DNA of 64,000 nucleotides from Betaproteobacteria bacterium (GTDB lineage Bacteria > Pseudomonadota > Gammaproteobacteria > Burkholderiales > Casimicrobiaceae). The stretch is from the NCBI GenBank assembly GCA_016861105.1, contig BOKS01000012.1, positions 106,212 through 170,211 of the forward strand, in the 5' to 3' direction. Below the pieces are notes generated by a model, which had not been told where the DNA came from, ran no database searches, and saw only the letters and a program-made list of their open reading frames with translations. Positions 1 to 8,566 of the stretch are shown here, in pieces. The first letter of the stretch is position 1. Every line of letters begins with the position of its first letter. Position numbers and translations under genes: made by a program.

Positions 1-37
1 GTCCGGCCAGATCCATGCACTCCTGAAGCGTCACCAT
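1..37 (-). CDS. 5' end of a small unidentified protein, cut by the window edge
   Basis: Only the first twelve codons are present, reading MVTLQECMDLAG from the ATG at 37 towards position 1. The start is supported by a GGGGAG ribosome binding sequence about seven bases upstream on the reverse strand. The opening residues resemble the start of a short conserved hypothetical protein I recall from betaproteobacteria, but too little is present to name a family. It would be transcribed divergently from the universal stress protein gene, with about 260 bases between them. The gene continues beyond the window. Confidence 0.45.
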   Translation of the reverse strand, partial: MVTLQECMDLAG

Positions 38-300
38 GAGGTACTCCCCGTCCGGGCCAAGCGTGCACGCCTATGACAATAGCATAACGCCCCGCCGCGC
101 GAACGCAACAGGGCGCGAGCTTCGTGCCGCCCGCGTTCCGTGGCGGATCCGCCGAATGGAGTGCACACTCGACGTGCCCGGACGCCTCGTGTCGCCCGTC
201 GGGGACACGTTTCCGACGTCCGTGGCTCGCCGCCCGCGTCGCGCGACGACAGCCCGGTCAGGCCGCCCGCGCCCCGCGCCGAAGCGCCAAGGAGGCAACC

Positions 301-738
301 GTGTACAAGAGGATCCTGCTCGCCTACGACGGCACCGAGTCCGGCCAGAAGGCGCTGCTCGACTGCCGCGACCTCGCTCAGTGGGGACAGTCGGAACTGT
401 CGCTCGTCGCCGTCATGCCCGTGCCCACGAACCCCATGATGATCGAAGGGGGCCTGTACGACGGTGTCGGCGACGAGGAACTGAAGGCAACCTACGAAAG
501 CATTCTCGATGACGGGCTGCAACGGCTCTCGCTCGCCGGGCGGCGCGTTCACGGCGAGTTGCTGGCAGGGGATCCGGTCCGGGAGATCACCGAGTACGCG
601 CGCAAGATCGAGGCGGACTTGATCGTCGTCGGGCACAAGCATCTCGACGGCTGGGCGGCTCGCTGGTGGCGAAGCGCCACCTCGCCGGCCCTGATCGAGC
701 ACGCGCCTTGCAGCGTCCTGGTGGTGATCACCCATTGA
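301..738 (+). CDS. Universal stress protein (UspA family)
   Basis: This 145-residue protein has the single-domain Usp fold pattern: an opening strand with the conserved Asp (RILLAYDGTESG), a central helix-rich part, and a closing LIVVGHKH segment followed by a strand ending CSVLVVITH. Usp proteins are cytoplasmic stress and dormancy factors that often bind ATP. The GTG at 301 is chosen because AGGAGG lies six bases upstream and the Usp homology begins directly after it. The usual ATP-binding signature (G-x2-G-x9-G-S/T) is imperfect: the second glycine position reads His and the terminal Gly-Ser reads Arg-Ser, so nucleotide binding is uncertain. It stands alone, with a long decayed stretch downstream. 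Confidence 0.88.
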   Translation: MYKRILLAYDGTESGQKALLDCRDLAQWGQSELSLVAVMPVPTNPMMIEGGLYDGVGDEELKATYESILDDGLQRLSLAGRRVHGELLAGDPVREITEYARKIEADLIVVGHKHLDGWAARWWRSATSPALIEHAPCSVLVVITH

Positions 739-1425
739 CTGCGGGGCGGTCACATTTCCCTGCGATGCGTCGGGATCCGGCGCGTCCACGCGGAGCCCGG
801 CCCGCGCCCTTCGAACGGTCACGAGCCTCGTCTTTCGCGGCGGCCATCCTCGTCGTCCGCAGGCCCCGGCCAGCGGCGCTCGACGGGCCTGACCTCGAGC
901 GCAAGCTCGCGTTCGCGAGCCTGGTGCCCAGGACACGGCTCCGCATGCGCGTGGCGTGGCGCGATGCCGCACTCTCGTCGCCACCGTCCATGCAGGTACC
1001 GGACGGCCGGGTTCGCGGCCATCGTGCGCGCGGGCGACCTTCCTCGGCGGCACGTCATGTTCGGGAGCCCGGCCGAGGCACCGGGAATCGGCAGCGCGAG
1101 TACGCAGGGAGTCGACGGCGACGACACGCGCGCGCACGCCGCGGCTGAACGGCTTGAAGCGGACGGCGGAGCCTGTGCCGGATCCGCGCTGTTCAAATCG
1201 CACGCGCGGGTTCATCATGGACGTGGCACCCGTGTCCGGCGCTGCGCGCGGCTGACGTCGCGGGCGTGATGCCGATCCGACACCCCGGCCGGATCGTTTC
1301 CTTCGTCCGGCTGCAGACGCTCCCGCGATCACGCGGCGGCGAGCGCAGCGGGCAGCGGACGCCAGCTTCGGCGTTCGACAGGCCAAGGCCGTTGGACGTG
1401 CGGAGATCGCGCCATGGAGGCGCAG
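739..1425. other. 687-base stretch without an intact gene
   Basis: No frame in this interval looks like a conserved intact protein on either strand. The only recognisable content is the SARP-like remnant at 807-923, listed separately. The last 150 bases probably hold the promoter of the CotH-domain gene, but I see no convincing -35/-10 pair. Confidence 0.6.
807..923 (+). pseudogene. Decayed fragment of a SARP-type regulator
   Basis: In one forward frame the translation runs from PFERSRASSF to GPDLERKLAFASL. This mirrors the N-terminal winged-helix part of the intact SARP regulator at 5567-8566, which reads PFERRTQLLAF and then WPDLDRRLAFANL. The spacing between the two blocks is similar, with a few residues missing. 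The fragment has no start codon with a ribosome binding site, and the similarity ends after about 40 residues. I infer a degraded paralogue or a leftover of a duplication; the resemblance is visible at both protein and DNA level. Confidence 0.55.
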
Positions 1426-3741
1426 ATGCGCTCACGCAACCTCGTCCTGCTCGCGGTGTCGTGCGGCCTTGCAGCGCCGGTGGCCTGCGCGGGCGCTTCC
1501 GTCGCCATCGAGTTCGCTCACGCTGGCTACGGCCACTATTTCGTGACGACCGCTCTGCCGGAGATCGCCGCGCTGGATGCGGGGACGGTTCCCGGCTGGC
1601 AGCGCACGGGCGAGTCCTTCGCCGTGTTCGACCTCGGCACGCCGGGCGCGCGCGGGACCTGCCGCTTCTGGAGCGGACAGACGTTCGCGCCGCGCAGCTC
1701 GCACTTCTACACCGCGTCCGCCGCGGAGTGCGAAGAGCGGAAGCGGGACGTGCACTGGCGGTTCGAGGGCGAGGTCTTCGCGATGGTCCTTCCCTCCGAA
1801 GACGGCAGGTGCCCGACCGGCACGGTACCGCTGTACCGGCTCTACAACGACGCCAGGAACGGCGCACCGAACCACAGGTACACGACCCAGGCCACCGTGC
1901 GTGCCGCGACGATCGCGGAGGGCTGGATTCCCGAAGGCGACGGCATCGGCCTGACGGGCTGCGTTCCGCCGTCGGACGCGCAACGGACGATCCGGGGCCA
2001 CGTCGTCGACGGCTTCATCGTGGACGCGATCGTGTGCCTGGACGCGAACCGCAGCGGCGGCTGCGATCCGGGCGAACCTCGGTCCTCCACCGACGCTGCC
2101 GGCGCGTATGCGCTGACGATTCCGCGGGAAGCCACCGAGCCGCTCGTCGCCGAGGTCGTGGCGGGGCGCTCGCGCGACAGCGACGAGCCCGCGACGAGCG
2201 TGGACGTCACGTATCGCATGGCCACGCCCTCCCCGGTCTACGGGACGGACATCACGCCGTTCTCGACGCTGGTCGCCCTCACCGGGCTTGCGAACCACGC
2301 CCTGGGCGAGGATGTCGTCCGGGCGCGGCTGGGGCTGCCGCCGCGGTACGACTTGCGTCTTCCTGCGCCGGCACCCGCGGGCTCGACGAGGCAGGCGGTG
2401 GCGAAGGCGATCGTGAAGGCGCTGAAGGCGCGCGGAGGGGTGCTGGACATGGCCTCGCCCGGCGCGCTGGGCGACGTCGTCGCCGCCTTGCCGGAGGAGG
2501 TGAACGCGCTGCCCCGCTCGCGGATTGCCACGCGCAACGGCGCCCCGATCGAGTCCAAGGAGATCTACGTCGACGCGACCTACGTCCTCACGCATCCGGC
2601 GGCGGCCGTACCGGACGCGACGCTGAACGGCCGGATCCGCGGGCGCGGGAACACCACGTGGGGCCAGCCGAAGAGTCCGTACAAGGTCCAGTTCGCCAAC
2701 GACGCGGCCTACGCGGCGGTGGAGGACGTGCTCGGCATGAGGAAGCAGCGCAACTGGGCACTGCTGGCGGACTACTTCGACCGCTCGCTGATCCGCAACA
2801 AGCTGGCGCTGTCGCTGGGGAGCAGCAGCGTGTTCCGCGACGGCCTCAAGTGGACGCCCTCGGGGCAGCACGTCGAGGTCTGGCTCAACGACGACTACGT
2901 GGGCGTGTACCTGCTGACCGAGGACATCCGCGTCGACCCGGCACGGCTCGACATCGCCCGGATGAGCGCGGACCCCGCGGAGGGTCAGGTCGACGGCGGC
3001 TACGTCGTCGAGGTCGACTTCCGCCTCGACTGCTACCGGGGACTCGACTTCACGCTCCAGATGATCACCCGGCAGGGGGTGCCGATCTGCGTCGACACCC
3101 CGGACGAGGAAGGGATCACGCCGGCGCAACTCGCGTTCGTCAATGCCCTGATCGAGGACGTCGAGTCCGACATCTACGGCCCGAGCCGGCTCGAGCGGCT
3201 GAACCTCGCGAGCTTCGCGGACTGGTACCTGCTGCAGGAGCTCTTCCGCAACCACGACGCCGCCTTCGTCTCCAGCGACTTCATGTGGAAGGACGGCGAT
3301 GCCGCGCCGAACCCGGGCGACCGCCTGCTGAACATGGGCCCGATCTGGGACTTCGACCGCAGCGCCGGCAACGTCAACTACAGCGACAACTGGAAGGTGG
3401 AAGGCTGCTGGGTGAGCCGGGGCGAGCGTCCCAACTGGTTCCGCAGGCTGTTCGACAACCAGCGCTTCCTCGCGCTGACGCTCGAGCGCTGGCGACAGAA
3501 GCGGGCATCGCTCGAGACGTTCGTCAACGCGGGCATCGACGCCTACGCGCATCGCCTGGCACCCGCCGCCCGCCGGAACTTCGAGCGCTGGCCGATCTTC
3601 GACGTGCCGCTCACCAACTTCTACGTGTTCTCGAATCACGACGAGGAAGTCGCGTTCGTGCGGCAGTTCCTGAACGAGCGCATGAAGTGGCTGGACGCGG
3701 CCTACGCGAGTCCGGCGGCATTCAACGTCATGTGCAGGTAG
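1426..3741 (+). CDS. Exported CotH-type protein kinase with N-terminal DUF5648-like domain
   Basis: The 771-residue product begins with a signal peptide (to about residue 26). A domain of about 150 residues follows with the pattern GYGHYFVT, EIAALDAG, CRFWSGQTF, SSHFYTA and YRLYND, which matches the DUF5648 repeat family. A short linker domain with a GHVVDGFIVDA opening (residues about 190-270) comes next. The rest is a CotH-like kinase region containing GRGNTTW (406-412) and PIWDFD (WDFD at 641-644), the segments expected for nucleotide and metal binding in CotH. CotH proteins are atypical kinases that phosphorylate exported proteins; the substrate here is unknown. The ATG at 1426 is preferred over 1414 because GGAGG ends five bases before it. 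The next gene carries the same N-terminal domain. Confidence 0.82.
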   Translation: MRSRNLVLLAVSCGLAAPVACAGASVAIEFAHAGYGHYFVTTALPEIAALDAGTVPGWQRTGESFAVFDLGTPGARGTCRFWSGQTFAPRSSHFYTASAAECEERKRDVHWRFEGEVFAMVLPSEDGRCPTGTVPLYRLYNDARNGAPNHRYTTQATVRAATIAEGWIPEGDGIGLTGCVPPSDAQRTIRGHVVDGFIVDAIVCLDANRSGGCDPGEPRSSTDAAGAYALTIPREATEPLVAEVVAGRSRDSDEPATSVDVTYRMATPSPVYGTDITPFSTLVALTGLANHALGEDVVRARLGLPPRYDLRLPAPAPAGSTRQAVAKAIVKALKARGGVLDMASPGALGDVVAALPEEVNALPRSRIATRNGAPIESKEIYVDATYVLTHPAAAVPDATLNGRIRGRGNTTWGQPKSPYKVQFANDAAYAAVEDVLGMRKQRNWALLADYFDRSLIRNKLALSLGSSSVFRDGLKWTPSGQHVEVWLNDDYVGVYLLTEDIRVDPARLDIARMSADPAEGQVDGGYVVEVDFRLDCYRGLDFTLQMITRQGVPICVDTPDEEGITPAQLAFVNALIEDVESDIYGPSRLERLNLASFADWYLLQELFRNHDAAFVSSDFMWKDGDAAPNPGDRLLNMGPIWDFDRSAGNVNYSDNWKVEGCWVSRGERPNWFRRLFDNQRFLALTLERWRQKRASLETFVNAGIDAYAHRLAPAARRNFERWPIFDVPLTNFYVFSNHDEEVAFVRQFLNERMKWLDAAYASPAAFNVMCR

Positions 3742-3980
3742 GCGCGGGCGCGCCGCACCGGCGCGGAGTTCCTCCTCGCGAAGGGCGGGTCGCGGCGTAC
3801 GCGGCGGCGAGGGACGCGATCCGCGCGAGGCGCCCGTCACGGCGCCTTCCGTGGCGCATGGCTGATCCATGGCAAGATGCGACCCGCGTTCGCGGGGCCT
3901 AATGGGATCCGCCGATCGACGGCCCGGCACGTCGCCGCCCGGAGCCGAGCCCGGTTTTTCGGTAGCCTCCCGAGCCCGCA

Positions 3981-5333
3981 TTGTTCAGGCCGATCCTTCC
4001 CGCGACCCTCGCACTCGCTGCGGGCCTCGCCGGTGCCGCCGCGCCCACCGCCGTCGAGTACTACCACGGCGGCTACGGCCACTATTTCGTCACGGCGTCG
4101 CCGCAGGAGATCGCCGCGCTCGACGCGGGAAGCCCTGCGGGATGGCGCCGCACCGGTCACGCGTTCGACGTGTTCCCGCTCGGCGCGCCGGGTGCCGCCC
4201 ACGTCTGCCGGTTCTGGAGCGGCCAGACGTTCACGACCAAGAGTTCGCACTTCTACGACGCGGCGCTGCCGAGGTGCGCGACCGGCGCCATTCGCGACTG
4301 GAAGTTCGAGGGCGAGGTCTTCGGCGTCGCCCTCCCGGACGCCGCCGGCGAATGCGGATGGGGGACGAAGGCGCTCTACCGCCTCTACAACGACGGGCGC
4401 TCGGGCGCGCCCAACCATCGCTACACCACGAGCCTCGCGGTCCGGGCGGACATGCTGGCCCAGGGATGGATCGCGGAAGGCGCCGGCATCGGCGTGGTCG
4501 GGTGCGTGCCGCTGCCGCGGCCGGAGGCGTTCACGATCGTCGCCGCGGGCGACATCGCACAGTGCTCGAATGCTCCCGCGTCGCTGAGCGCGGCAGCGCA
4601 GACCGCGGCCCTCGTCACCGACGACGATGCGCTCGTGCTGACGCTCGGCGACAACGTCTACGACGCGGGCGCGCCGGGCGAGTTCGCGAGCTGCTTCGAC
4701 CCCACGTGGGGCGCGTTCCGCGACCGGATCCGTCCGGCGATCGGCAACCACGAGTACCGGACGCCCGGCGCGGAGGGCTACTTCGGCTACTTCGGTGCCC
4801 GCGCCGGTCCCGACCGCGGCGGCTACTACAGCTTCGACCACGGCGGCTGGCACTTCATCGCGCTGAACAGCGCGATCGATACCTCCGTCGGCTCGCCGCA
4901 GTACCAGTGGCTGATGGCCGACCTCGCCGCCTCCAGCGCCACGCTGTGCACGATCGCCTATTGGCACCATCCGGCGTTCAGCTCCGGGGACGAGCACGGC
5001 GGCGACGACAGGATGCTGCCGATGTTCGCTGCGCTGCATGCGGCGGGCGTGGAGATCGTGCTCGCCGGGCACGAGCACTTCTACGAGCGGTTCGCGCCGC
5101 AGGATGCGCAGGGCGTGCGCGATCCGGGACGCGGCGTGCGCCAGTTCATCGTCGGGACCGGTGGCGCGAGGCTCTACCCGTTCGGTCCGCCGCACCCCGC
5201 GAGCGAGTTCCGCCACAACGCCTCGCACGGCGTGCTGCGGCTCGCGCTCGGTGCGGACGGCTATCGCTGGCACTTCGTGCCGACCGGCGGCGCGGCACCG
5301 CGCGATCCCGGCAGCGCCGCCTGCCACCGATAG
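3981..5333 (+). CDS. Exported metallophosphoesterase with N-terminal DUF5648-like domain
   Basis: This 450-residue protein starts with a signal peptide and then a domain closely matching that of the preceding CotH-like gene (GGYGHYFVTAS, EIAALDAG, CRFWSGQTF, SSHFYDA, YRLYNDG). From about residue 185 it is a calcineurin-like phosphoesterase with a complete set of metal ligands: Asp191 in AAGDIAQC, GDN at 223-225, GNHE at 255-258, His329/330 in WHHP and GHEH at 363-366. It is therefore likely an active two-metal phosphatase outside the cytoplasm. The TTG at 3981 is the only start that retains the whole signal sequence, and no strong ribosome binding site precedes it. The 239-base gap to the upstream gene allows its own promoter. 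Confidence 0.85.
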   Translation: MFRPILPATLALAAGLAGAAAPTAVEYYHGGYGHYFVTASPQEIAALDAGSPAGWRRTGHAFDVFPLGAPGAAHVCRFWSGQTFTTKSSHFYDAALPRCATGAIRDWKFEGEVFGVALPDAAGECGWGTKALYRLYNDGRSGAPNHRYTTSLAVRADMLAQGWIAEGAGIGVVGCVPLPRPEAFTIVAAGDIAQCSNAPASLSAAAQTAALVTDDDALVLTLGDNVYDAGAPGEFASCFDPTWGAFRDRIRPAIGNHEYRTPGAEGYFGYFGARAGPDRGGYYSFDHGGWHFIALNSAIDTSVGSPQYQWLMADLAASSATLCTIAYWHHPAFSSGDEHGGDDRMLPMFAALHAAGVEIVLAGHEHFYERFAPQDAQGVRDPGRGVRQFIVGTGGARLYPFGPPHPASEFRHNASHGVLRLALGADGYRWHFVPTGGAAPRDPGSAACHR

Positions 5334-5566
5334 TCCCCGGCGGGACGCCCGCCGCGCAGGAGGGGCTGCTGCATCCGCCGGGCAGGTGCGCCGATTGGGT
5401 CGGCGCAGGGCGATCCCCGGCCTGGTGAAGCGCTACGATAGCTGCCGCGGGGGAGCGCGAGCCGTCCCTCCGCGCCAGCGCCACGACGTCCGAACCGCGG
5501 TTCCAGACGCGTTGCCGCGCACGTGGATGCGCGCGCGCCGGGCCGCCTTCCGCGCTTCGTCCAGCC

Positions 5567-8566
5567 ATGCCCCGCACCCTTCTCGCCTTCGGCGCTCCTG
5601 CGGTCGTCCACGACGGCGAGGCGACGGCGCTGCCTTTCGAGCGGCGCACGCAGCTGCTTGCCTTCCTGGCGCTGCGCCGGACGTGGATCGGACGCTCCGA
5701 GCTGGCGGCGCTGCTGTGGCCGGACCTCGACCGCAGGCTCGCGTTCGCCAACCTGCGCAAGACGCTGTTCCGGCTGCCGGCGACCCCGTGGGGCGGCGCG
5801 GTCGAAAGCGGCGACGGGGCGGTGCGCGCCGTGCTCGACACGGACGTGCGCTCCTTCGAGGAGGCGCTGCGCGACGGCCGCCCCGGGGACGCGCTGGCCC
5901 GGTATCGCGGCGACCTGCTGGCCGGCTTCGACGACGAAGGCAACGAGGCGTGGACGCAGTGGCTGCGGTTCGAGCGCGACCGCCTGCGCACGGCGTGGCG
6001 CCTTGCGGCGCTGGGGCATCTCGACGGGGACATCGCCTCCGCCGAGGCGCTCGCGCTGTGCGCGCAGCTGGTGGAAGCGGACCCGCTCGACGAAGCCGCC
6101 GTCGGCGCGCAGATCGGGTGGCTGGCGCGCGCCGGCCACGTCGCGCGGGCGCACGAGGCCTATCGGACGTATGCCGCGCGCCTGCGGGAGGAGCTCGGCC
6201 TCGAGCCCGGCACGGCGCTCGCCACGCTGCACGCCGCGCTGGCCGGCGGCGAGCGAAGCGGTGAGCGCCGCATCCCCGCGGCGGCGCCCGCCGCCGCCGA
6301 CGGCTTCGTCGGACGGGTCGCCGAGCTGCGCACGCTGGAGGAGCGGCTGGCGCTGCCCGAGTGCCGGCTGCTGTGCGTGCTGGGGCCCGGCGGCGTGGGC
6401 AAGACGCGGCTCGCGCGCCGCGCGATGCAGCTGCTGGCTCCGCGCTTCGCCGACGGCGCGACGTTCGTCCCGCTGGAGGACCTGAGCGATCCTTCGGAGA
6501 TCGGCAGCCGGCTCGCACGCGAGCTGGGCGTGCGTCCCGGCGCCCGCGGCGACGCGCTCGCGCAGGCGCTCGAAGCTCTCGCGGAGCGGGAGATGCTCGT
6601 CGTCCTCGACAACGCCGAGCACCTCGTGCACGGCGCGACGACGTTCGAGCAGCTGCTCGCCGCGGCGCCCGGGGTCAAGGCCCTGGTGACGTCGCGCGTG
6701 CGCCTGGCCACGCCCAGCGAGTGGACGCTGCCGCTCGCGGGCCTGCCCTGCCCCGGGACGGAGGACGCGGACCGGCTCGAAGCGTTCGACGCCGCGCGGC
6801 TGTTCGTGAACGCGGCGCGCCGCGCCGGCGTCGACGTCGCGGCGGCCTCCGACGCCGACGCGATCGTCGACATCTGCCGCCGCGTCGACGGGCTGCCGCT
6901 GGCCCTCGAGCTCGCGGCCGCGTGGACGCGCGTGCTGCCGTGCGCTGCGATCGCGGACGAGCTTCGCCTGGGCGCCGAGCTCCTGCGCACGCCCGACGGC
7001 TCGCAGCCGTCGCGGCACGCGAGCATCGAGCACGTGTTCGAGCAGTCGTGGCGGCTGCTCGCGCCGGCGGAGCGCGACGCGCTCGCGCGCCTGTCGGTGT
7101 TCCGCGGGGGCTTCGCGCCGGGGGCGGCGCTCGCGGCGGCGCACGCGGGACTGCCGGTGCTGGGCGCGCTGGTCGACAAGTCGCTGCTGCGCAAGGACGG
7201 CCCGCGCCTCGACATGCATCCGCTGGTGCAGCGGCTCGCCGCGCTGCGCCTCGAGGGGACCGCACGCGACGAGGCGGAGGCCGCGCACGCGCAGCACTTC
7301 CACCGTCTGCTCGCGCAGTCGCGGCGCGCCGTGGACGACGGCGACCGCGAGGCGCTGCAGGCGATCGAGACCGAGTTCGAGAACGTGCGCGTGGCCTGGC
7401 GGTGGGCGGTCGCGCGCGGGGCGGGCGGCGCGCTGGCTGCGAGCGCGCCGACGCTCATGCACTTCTGCGACCACCGCGGGCGTTTCGCCGAAGGGGCCGC
7501 GCTGCTTCGCGAGGCCGTCGACGCCCCGGTGGCCGCCGCCGCCGCGCTGCGGTCGCGGCTGCTCGGCGCGGTCGCGCACCTCGAGTACCGGCAGGACCGC
7601 TACGACGACGCCATGCGGACCGCGACCCGGGCGCTGGCCGACGCGCGCGCCAGTCCGGACGCGGACGCGCAGCTGCAGGGCCTGATCGTGCTCGGCGGCG
7701 CCAGCCTCCGGCTCGCGCGCTACGAGGAGGCGCGGCGGTACTTCGGACGGGCGCTGCGCCAGGCGGCGGCCGGATCGGACCCCCACGTCAGCGCGGCGAT
7801 GCTCGACAACCTCGCGCTGATCGCCAAGTACCAGGGCGACTACGACGAGTCGCTGCGCCTGTCGCTGCGCTCGCTCGACGAGCACCGCAGGCTGGGCGAC
7901 GCGGCGGGCGAGGCGCTGTGCCTCAACAACGCCGGCGCGCTGTGCCTCGACATCGGCCGGCACGACGACGGGGCGGGCTACCTGGCCGAAGGGCTGCGCA
8001 TCGCGGTCGCGCACGGCTTCGTGACCACGCGCGCGCTGCTCGTGGCGAACATGACCGAGCTCGCGATCAAGCGCGGGGACCTCGACGGCGCCGAGCGCCA
8101 CGCTCGGCTGGCGCTCGACCTCGCCAGCACGACGGGATTGCGCGCGGCCGCGGCGGTCGCGCGCATGCGCCTCGCGCAGGTGGCCACGCGTCGGGGCGAG
8201 CTCGCGACGGCACGCTCGGAACTCGGGGAAGGCCTGGCGCTCGCCCGCGCGATCAACCGCGAGCAGCTGATGGTCGCGGGCGCGTCGTGCTTCGCCGATC
8301 TGCTCGCCGCACAGGGCGAGCACGACTGCGCGCGGCAGGTGCTGGGCTTCGTGGTCGACCACCCGGCAACGGCCGCGGCCGATCGGGAGGAGATGCGCGC
8401 GCGCCTGGCCGCGTGGCCGGGCACCACGGCGCGAGCCCCGGGCTGGCCGGGGCTCGCGCTCGCGGACCTCGTCGACCGCATCGTCGCCGAAGCGTCCGCC
8501 GCGCACGCGCCGCTGCTGCGGTTCCTGCGCGCCGGCAGCGCGGCGCAGGCGCCTTCAGTGCGGTAG
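5567..8566 (+). CDS. SARP/AfsR-like transcriptional regulator with ATPase and TPR domains
   Basis: The 999-residue product has three parts. Residues 1-95 form an OmpR-type winged helix (RTQLLAFLALR, ELAALLWPD, NLRKTLFRL), followed by a bacterial transcriptional activation (BTAD) helical domain to about residue 230. A nucleotide-binding domain follows, with Walker A GPGGVGKT near residues 273-280 and a Walker B-like LVVLDNAEH. The C-terminal half is alanine-rich and made of tetratricopeptide-type helices. Regulators of this build act as ATP-dependent switches that activate nearby genes, often secondary metabolism or exported enzymes. It lies between the kinase/phosphatase pair and the convergent haloperoxidase/methyltransferase pair, and its 3' end overlaps the haloperoxidase gene by 12 bases. 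Its target is not evident. Confidence 0.85.
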   Translation: MPRTLLAFGAPAVVHDGEATALPFERRTQLLAFLALRRTWIGRSELAALLWPDLDRRLAFANLRKTLFRLPATPWGGAVESGDGAVRAVLDTDVRSFEEALRDGRPGDALARYRGDLLAGFDDEGNEAWTQWLRFERDRLRTAWRLAALGHLDGDIASAEALALCAQLVEADPLDEAAVGAQIGWLARAGHVARAHEAYRTYAARLREELGLEPGTALATLHAALAGGERSGERRIPAAAPAAADGFVGRVAELRTLEERLALPECRLLCVLGPGGVGKTRLARRAMQLLAPRFADGATFVPLEDLSDPSEIGSRLARELGVRPGARGDALAQALEALAEREMLVVLDNAEHLVHGATTFEQLLAAAPGVKALVTSRVRLATPSEWTLPLAGLPCPGTEDADRLEAFDAARLFVNAARRAGVDVAAASDADAIVDICRRVDGLPLALELAAAWTRVLPCAAIADELRLGAELLRTPDGSQPSRHASIEHVFEQSWRLLAPAERDALARLSVFRGGFAPGAALAAAHAGLPVLGALVDKSLLRKDGPRLDMHPLVQRLAALRLEGTARDEAEAAHAQHFHRLLAQSRRAVDDGDREALQAIETEFENVRVAWRWAVARGAGGALAASAPTLMHFCDHRGRFAEGAALLREAVDAPVAAAAALRSRLLGAVAHLEYRQDRYDDAMRTATRALADARASPDADAQLQGLIVLGGASLRLARYEEARRYFGRALRQAAAGSDPHVSAAMLDNLALIAKYQGDYDESLRLSLRSLDEHRRLGDAAGEALCLNNAGALCLDIGRHDDGAGYLAEGLRIAVAHGFVTTRALLVANMTELAIKRGDLDGAERHARLALDLASTTGLRAAAAVARMRLAQVATRRGELATARSELGEGLALARAINREQLMVAGASCFADLLAAQGEHDCARQVLGFVVDHPATAAADREEMRARLAAWPGTTARAPGWPGLALADLVDRIVAEASAAHAPLLRFLRAGSAAQAPSVR

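Noticed and set aside
5261..8506. A 1081-codon reverse frame opposite the SARP regulator
   Set aside because: The opposite strand codes for a regulator with clear Walker and TPR motifs; the reverse frame has shadow composition only.
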